From positions 248,001 to 312,000 of the forward strand of contig OZ017748.1 of assembly GCA_963969365.1 (NCBI GenBank): a stretch of 64,000 nucleotides of DNA. Reading direction: 5' to 3'. The position numbers and the translations under genes were made by a program. The notes under the pieces are model-generated. The model was given only the letters and a program-made list of their open reading frames with translations, was not told the origin of the DNA and made no database searches. The DNA comes from Asterochloris sp. CNOR1. Its lineage: Eukaryota > Chlorophyta > Trebouxiophyceae > Trebouxiales > Trebouxiaceae. Below are positions 59,416 through 64,000 of the stretch, in pieces (within the stretch, counting starts at the first letter, position 1; the number at the start of each line of letters is the position of its first letter).

Positions 59416-62400
59416 CTCGTCCAGCATGCTGCAGCTGCTGATCAGGTGGTCATTCATCTCCAGGGCCCCGGGAGGTAGCCCTGCCAAGAACCACTGGTTC
59501 ACTTTGATCTCATCCATGCCCATGCGCTGCGAAGGATTGGCCACGAGCACCCGCGTCAGCAGGTCCAGACCCTCCCGTGAGACTGCAACATCCTGCAGGG
59601 CAGCCAGGGAGCAGTGTTGTCAAGCCAAACGGCTGTGCACAGTCGCAGGCACCAGTGTGAGCATTACAAAGGCCAGGCCGCCCCTAGGGGCTGCCACGTC
59701 CTGCAGAAGCAGTGCTTCGATATTGCAGACATGGATTTCTGTGGTCGACCCGGGCCTGGGCTTGCTGCCTCCGCGCATAACCTCCACGAAGACCTGACAG
59801 AGGCCCCTCCCTGCAAGCAGGCACAGTATGCTGCGCTGCTCACAGCATAGCAATCCTGCCAGAGCATGGAAATTTTGCCTGCCCAAGGGAGAGGCACAGT
59901 ATGCTATCATGGGTCACACAGCAAGGCGACCCTGTGTGTGTCCATTGGCCAGCTTGCAGTGCTGCTGCCCTGCCTCAAGACGAGGCAGTGCACAGCCGTC
60001 ACACTGCCACTCCCTCACACGGTAATGGTTACTGTGCTGTGCAGCGACCAACTTGGGCTGAGACTGGGTCCTGATCACCTTTCTGGTCACAACAACACCT
60101 TGCCTGCCAACTCCCCTTGAGGCAGCAGGCACAGCTGGGCAGCCGTGATGGGCAGCCATTGTCGCCTCAACTATTGCACATCGCAACAGCCTTAGGAGTA
60201 CAGCAGCCTGCATGGCCCAGTGGGGCACAGACACCCTCAGCAGCCTGCACCACCCCAGTACATATGAACACCACAGAAGCTCACCTGAGTGGCAATGGGG
60301 GCAGGACGCTTGCACATTGTGACACCCACGGGAGCTCAGCCTGCACTGCTGCAACTTCACCCACCATGTGGCACCATGTGGCACCTCCTCTGATCACACC
60401 ACAGCATGAAGTCCCAGTCTCTGTGCCTTGCCAGGGTCGACCCTGCCTGCCTTAGTCGATGCATACACCATGCAAGCTCACCTGGGGGATGGTGTAACTA
60501 GCGGCCACCACCTTGCGCGCAAATCTGGGGTCCTTGGCGTCAAAGGGGTACTTGCCAAACAGGATGGCATACAGGATGACGCCGCAGGACCAGATATCTG
60601 CTTTCTGCAGCAGGGGCAACGACAAAGTTTGCTGCTGACTTGTTACTTGTTTTCTGTGCCACAATTTCGGAGGTTCACATTCTGCAGCAGGGGCGGGCAG
60701 CAATGTAGAAGTCCTGGGCCTGAGATGGGTCATAACAGGTGAGGCGCATGGCAGGTGGCCTGATGTGCGCCTGGGCTAGAGGCAACACCGGGCCAGGAAG
60801 TGCGGGGTGGCCATGCAGGTGGCAGCATGCAGGACGATGCGCAGAAAGCAGAAGTCTTGCTCCACAGCTGTAGGGATGTGTGCAAGTGTGACAGCCTGCA
60901 GCCATGCTGCAGCACCACCAAGGTGCTTGCGTGCAGGGCCAGGCATGCAAGGTGCTGTCCTGATGCAGTTCACAAGTGCACTCGTTGTTGGGGGAACCAC
61001 AAGTCAGCAGCTGACCTTGGCATCATATTTGTTATCCCCCAGGATGACCTCTGGAGCCATGTAGACTGGTGTCCCCACGCCCGTCTTTGCTGGGCTGTTC
61101 ATCTCATGCTGCAGCAGGCAGGGTATCAGCAGCAGGTAGGGACAGGGTAAGAGAAGGCAGGGCACAGCACCAGCAGCTGCCGTTGTGCATGAGACGCCAG
61201 ACACGGAAGAAGAGCTCCAGGGATATTGCTCGGCAAAGCACTTGTGTAAGGAGCACATGATGACACTCAAGTCTTGACCCAGTTGTGGCAGGTGCAGTGC
61301 AGCATTGGGCTCAGTGAGGATGATGTCTGCTGCAGCCCAGGTAGGAACAGTCTGATCCTTACCAGGAGAGAATTTGTCCAAACCAAGTGCCGGCCAGAAG
61401 AATGGCAAGCATGACCATGTTCAGTTTGAGTGCTGCACCATAGCATGGCAGGCACTGGCTCCGCACCAACAATGGGTGCTTGCTGGACGGAGAGCACAGC
61501 GCTGCCAATCGCAACTCTCCCAGCGTCACACAACTTTCAGCAGCCCACATGCAGCTGCTCACAATGACTGCTCAGCAGCATGCATCAAAAGAGCCCAAAT
61601 TGCACAATTTCAGCAGGAGGCATGCCCTGCAGGCATGCAGAACACTGCTGCCCACATTTTGGACACCGTGAGCTGCTCCCAATCTGCAGATGAGCCGACT
61701 GTCACCTTGGAATAGCCAAAGTCGCAGATTTTGAGGAGGGGGCGCGTCCCATCCCGGCAGTCTCGGTCCAGCAGCAGGTTCTCCAGTTTGAGGTCCCGAT
61801 TGGCGACGCCCTGTAGCCAGGGGCAGAGCCGGTGAGGGGGGTGCACATAACAGCAGTGAGCAAGCACAGCAGGCCAGCTTGCTGCACAACAGCAGGCCCT
61901 GTCAGGAGTGCAGTTTGGTTGCATTGGGAGGAGACTGCTGTGCAGCTTGGTGCAGCTTGGGCTCGACTGTACGCAGCCTGTACCATGGCTGGGACGTCAA
62001 CGGGTGGTGCCACCCCGACTGGAACAGAGGGCAATTCAGCAGTGCAGCTAGTGTTCTGGTGCTGCACACATTGCTGCCAACCTGTTGGCCTACACAATGC
62101 AGATGTGTGAAAGCAGTGTGCCTTGCAGCCAGACTTTGGCAGTACAGCCACCTTGCGGTGGCAGCAATCCACCTATGCCTGCCCTGATAGCCGTGGACAG
62201 GGATGCCATTTCAGATTGACCTTTGCAGTGGACATAATGCAGCCCTACGATGAGCTGGCCAGGGATGAGATGCATGGTTGTTCTCTCCGGCAGGCCAGGG
62301 ATGAGATGCATGGTGAGCTGGGCTGTACCTTAGCTGAGATTCCAGTCAAAGTCAAGCTCACCTTTCGGTGGCAATAATCCAGCCCGATGATGAGCTGTTG

Positions 62401-63572
62401 GAAAATCCATCGGGACTGTGTCTCAGCCAGACGCCCATGGGGGCGGTGCCCCAGAGTGTAGGCGAAGAGGTCTCCGCCCTGAGCAAACTCCATGGAGATG
62501 GCAAGGTGCTCCTGCGTCAAGAACACCTGCAACCGAAGCATGGCTGTGAATTTCATGCTTGCTGCACAAAAAACTGGGTGAGTTCCGATTTTTGGGAGAT
62601 GCCAATGTGGTCCTGCACCAGAAGCACCTGCAGCAACGCATGATGAATGTGCAGTGGGGTGCAGCAAGCGTGGCCGACTCAGCAAGCTTCAAGGACATGG
62701 CCAAGTGCTGTTGCGTGCACAGCAGAAGGTGCCCATGGTGCAGCGTGCAGCAGGCAGGTGGAGGAGAGGCGAGCAGCTGGCGCCGTAGGTGCTCCTACTT
62801 TGAGGAGACCATGTGGGCAGGTAGGGAAGCATGAAGCGCCCACGCTGACAGCTGACCCTGCACAGATCAGTGTAAGCAGCACGCCGAGTAAGACAGGCTT
62901 GCAGCTTGATGAGAGGGCCGCTGACAAGTGTTCAGGTGAAACAGGGACCAGGGCGCTGTGGCACACAATGCTGTACGACGTATAAAGTGCACTTTTTGAG
63001 GGCATGAAGGCGGCCACCTTGTGCACAAACCAGGCAGCCCCAGCAGAGCTCATGGGTTCAGACGGATCTTTTTGATAGGCCTGAAATGTCCCTTAGCAGG
63101 GACCAACATCTCTGCAAAGCACCCTGTGGCGTTCTGCTGGTCGTACTGCCTTATGAAGTCAGCATTTGAACGCAGCCTTCTGCTAGTTGCACTGCTTCTT
63201 GCAGTCTGCTTCTGCACAGGGCCCACCACGCGGTATGACACAACAGGCACAGCCCTGTCTGTGGAGGCCTTCCTGCTGGCTCGCACCGGTATGGCACACA
63301 GAGAGAGGCTACAAAGTTCCTGCCAGGGCCTTCCACCGGCTTGCACTGCCTTGTCAGGTCAGGCTCTGCACAGCGCTCACCTCTTTGATGGACACAATGA
63401 GTGGGTGGCGCAACCCGCTCTGATTCTGGATCTCCCGCTTCACGTAGGTCTTGTAGTTCTTGACGAAATCCCCACGCGGGAGCAGCTTGATGGCCACCTC
63501 CACAGGGGGTTGCGTCCGCAGGTCAAGAGCCTTGATCACCACGCCAAAGGTGCCCTGCCCCAGCTCGCCCGT
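59416..63572 (-). CDS. SnRK2-type serine/threonine protein kinase, N- and C-terminal exons not resolved
   Basis: Six exons join in phase 0 from high to low: 63381-63572 (GELGQGTFGVVIKALDL, glycine loop; VEVAIKLLPRG, catalytic Lys), 62362-62526 (FLTQEHLAISMEFAQGGDLF, QLIIGLDYCHRK), 61706-61810 (NRDLKLENLLLD, catalytic loop; LKICDFGYSK, DFG), 61016-61108 (GVGTPVYMAPEVILGDNKYD, activation loop), 60482-60604 (ADIWSCGVILYAILFGKYPF) and 59416-59592 (LVANPSQRMGMDEIKVNQWF, GALEMNDHLI). NRDLKLEN and DFGYSK are typical of plant SnRK2 and related algal kinases. The start of the N-lobe lies right of 63572, probably near or beyond the window edge, and the regulatory C-terminus is not found. All key catalytic residues are present. 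Some algal SnRK2 kinases act in sulfur-starvation signalling; whether this one does cannot be judged. Confidence 0.9.
62090..62361 (-). repeat. Two decayed copies of the kinase exon end encoding QLIIGLDYCHRK
   Basis: Downstream of the 62362-62526 exon the - strand reads QLIVGLHYVHCKGQ (about 62225-62265) and DCCHRKVAVL (about 62143-62172), both diverged copies of the exon end. An agatgcatggt-type direct repeat (about 62265-62312) lies between them. Confidence 0.7.
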
Positions 63573-63639
63573 CTGCAGGCGGTCAAGGAGCGACGTTGGG
63601 GACCACTATAGAGCTGCAAAGCTCTGATGAAGGCAGAGA

Positions 63640-63760
63640 GCACGGCCTGTACAGCAGGAGCTGCGTGCAGGTCCAGCGCCTTGATCACCACGGCAAAGGA
63701 GCCAAAGCTGCCCTGACCTGGCTTACCCATCTGCAGCGTTTTAAGGGGGGACAGGGGCAC
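63640..63760 (-). repeat. Diverged copy of the kinase glycine-loop exon
   Basis: The - strand reads GKPGQGSFGSFAVVIKALDL, then HAAPAVQ, a copy of GELGQGTFGVVIKALDLRTQ in the live exon at 63381-63572 with a two-codon insertion and a lost 3' part. It sits upstream of the live exon and could be an alternative exon, but the missing catalytic Lys region argues for a decayed duplicate. Confidence 0.65.
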
Positions 63761-64000
63761 GACACAGGTTTTCTAGAAGCTCAGGGGGCAGCCCAGAGGT
63801 GTTGCATGATGCCAAAGCTGCCCGGGTCCACAGCTGTTGTCTGCAGGGAACGGGGGTGCGGAGCTCGAGAGCAGCCACAGACCCAGAAAGAAAGGCAAAG
63901 CCCAGCTGCTCAGCCTGCCCACTGGCAGCCACAGGTGCTTGAGGAGGCTGGCTGCCCTTGACACCATGCCAACAGTGTTCCACCAAGATTCGCCAGTCTT

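Noticed and set aside
1-64000. CRISPR arrays, tRNA/rRNA genes, intact transposons
   Set aside because: No regularly spaced identical repeats with unique spacers, no cloverleaf or rRNA core sequence, and no transposase or reverse-transcriptase motifs were seen by eye.

Overview
This is nuclear DNA of a eukaryote, most likely a green alga (Chlorophyta). The genes are split into many short exons with GT-AG introns. Most acceptors end in ctgcag, and the sequence is very rich in CTG/CAG. The proteins are of plant/algal type: a class 3 lipase, a SULTR-type sulfate transporter, pirin, an SnRK2-type kinase and a GH5 glycanase. I saw no bacterial operon, tRNA, rRNA, CRISPR array or intact transposon. 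Exons were assembled by hand from splice sites, reading phase and remembered family sequence. No alignment was run.

Layout. (1) About 452-5631, +: class 3 lipase, 5' end unclear. (2) 6847-16181, -: complete sulfate transporter, 17 exons and 722 codons with no internal stop. (3) 17427-21956, +: complete pirin of 293 aa. (4) 20.9-44.5 kb: an amplified region. An ancestral segment ordered pirin(+), small globin-like gene(-), GH5 glycanase(+) has been duplicated repeatedly. Six globin-like genes (A-F) keep the same three-exon structure and open frames. The pirin and GH5 parts are decayed everywhere except the first pirin and the last GH5 (37681-44453). (5) 44762-52200, -: low-complexity/coiled-coil protein of unknown function. 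(6) 52750-57917, +: LEA-like amphipathic protein with an uncertain 5' part. (7) 59416-63572, -: SnRK2-type protein kinase whose N-terminal exon lies near or beyond the right edge.

Three threads run through the window. First, the six-copy family aligns by eye with truncated (2/2) hemoglobins, but the position matching the proximal heme histidine is Gln in five copies and His in one. Second, introns contain decayed tandem 'echoes' of the adjacent exon together with its splice site, in most genes. Third, the gene ends I could define use TGA, while TAA or TAG interrupts a few otherwise coherent exons, in the GH5 duplicate at a demonstrable Gln position. This raises the question of UAR reassignment to Gln, although pseudogenization explains it equally well.
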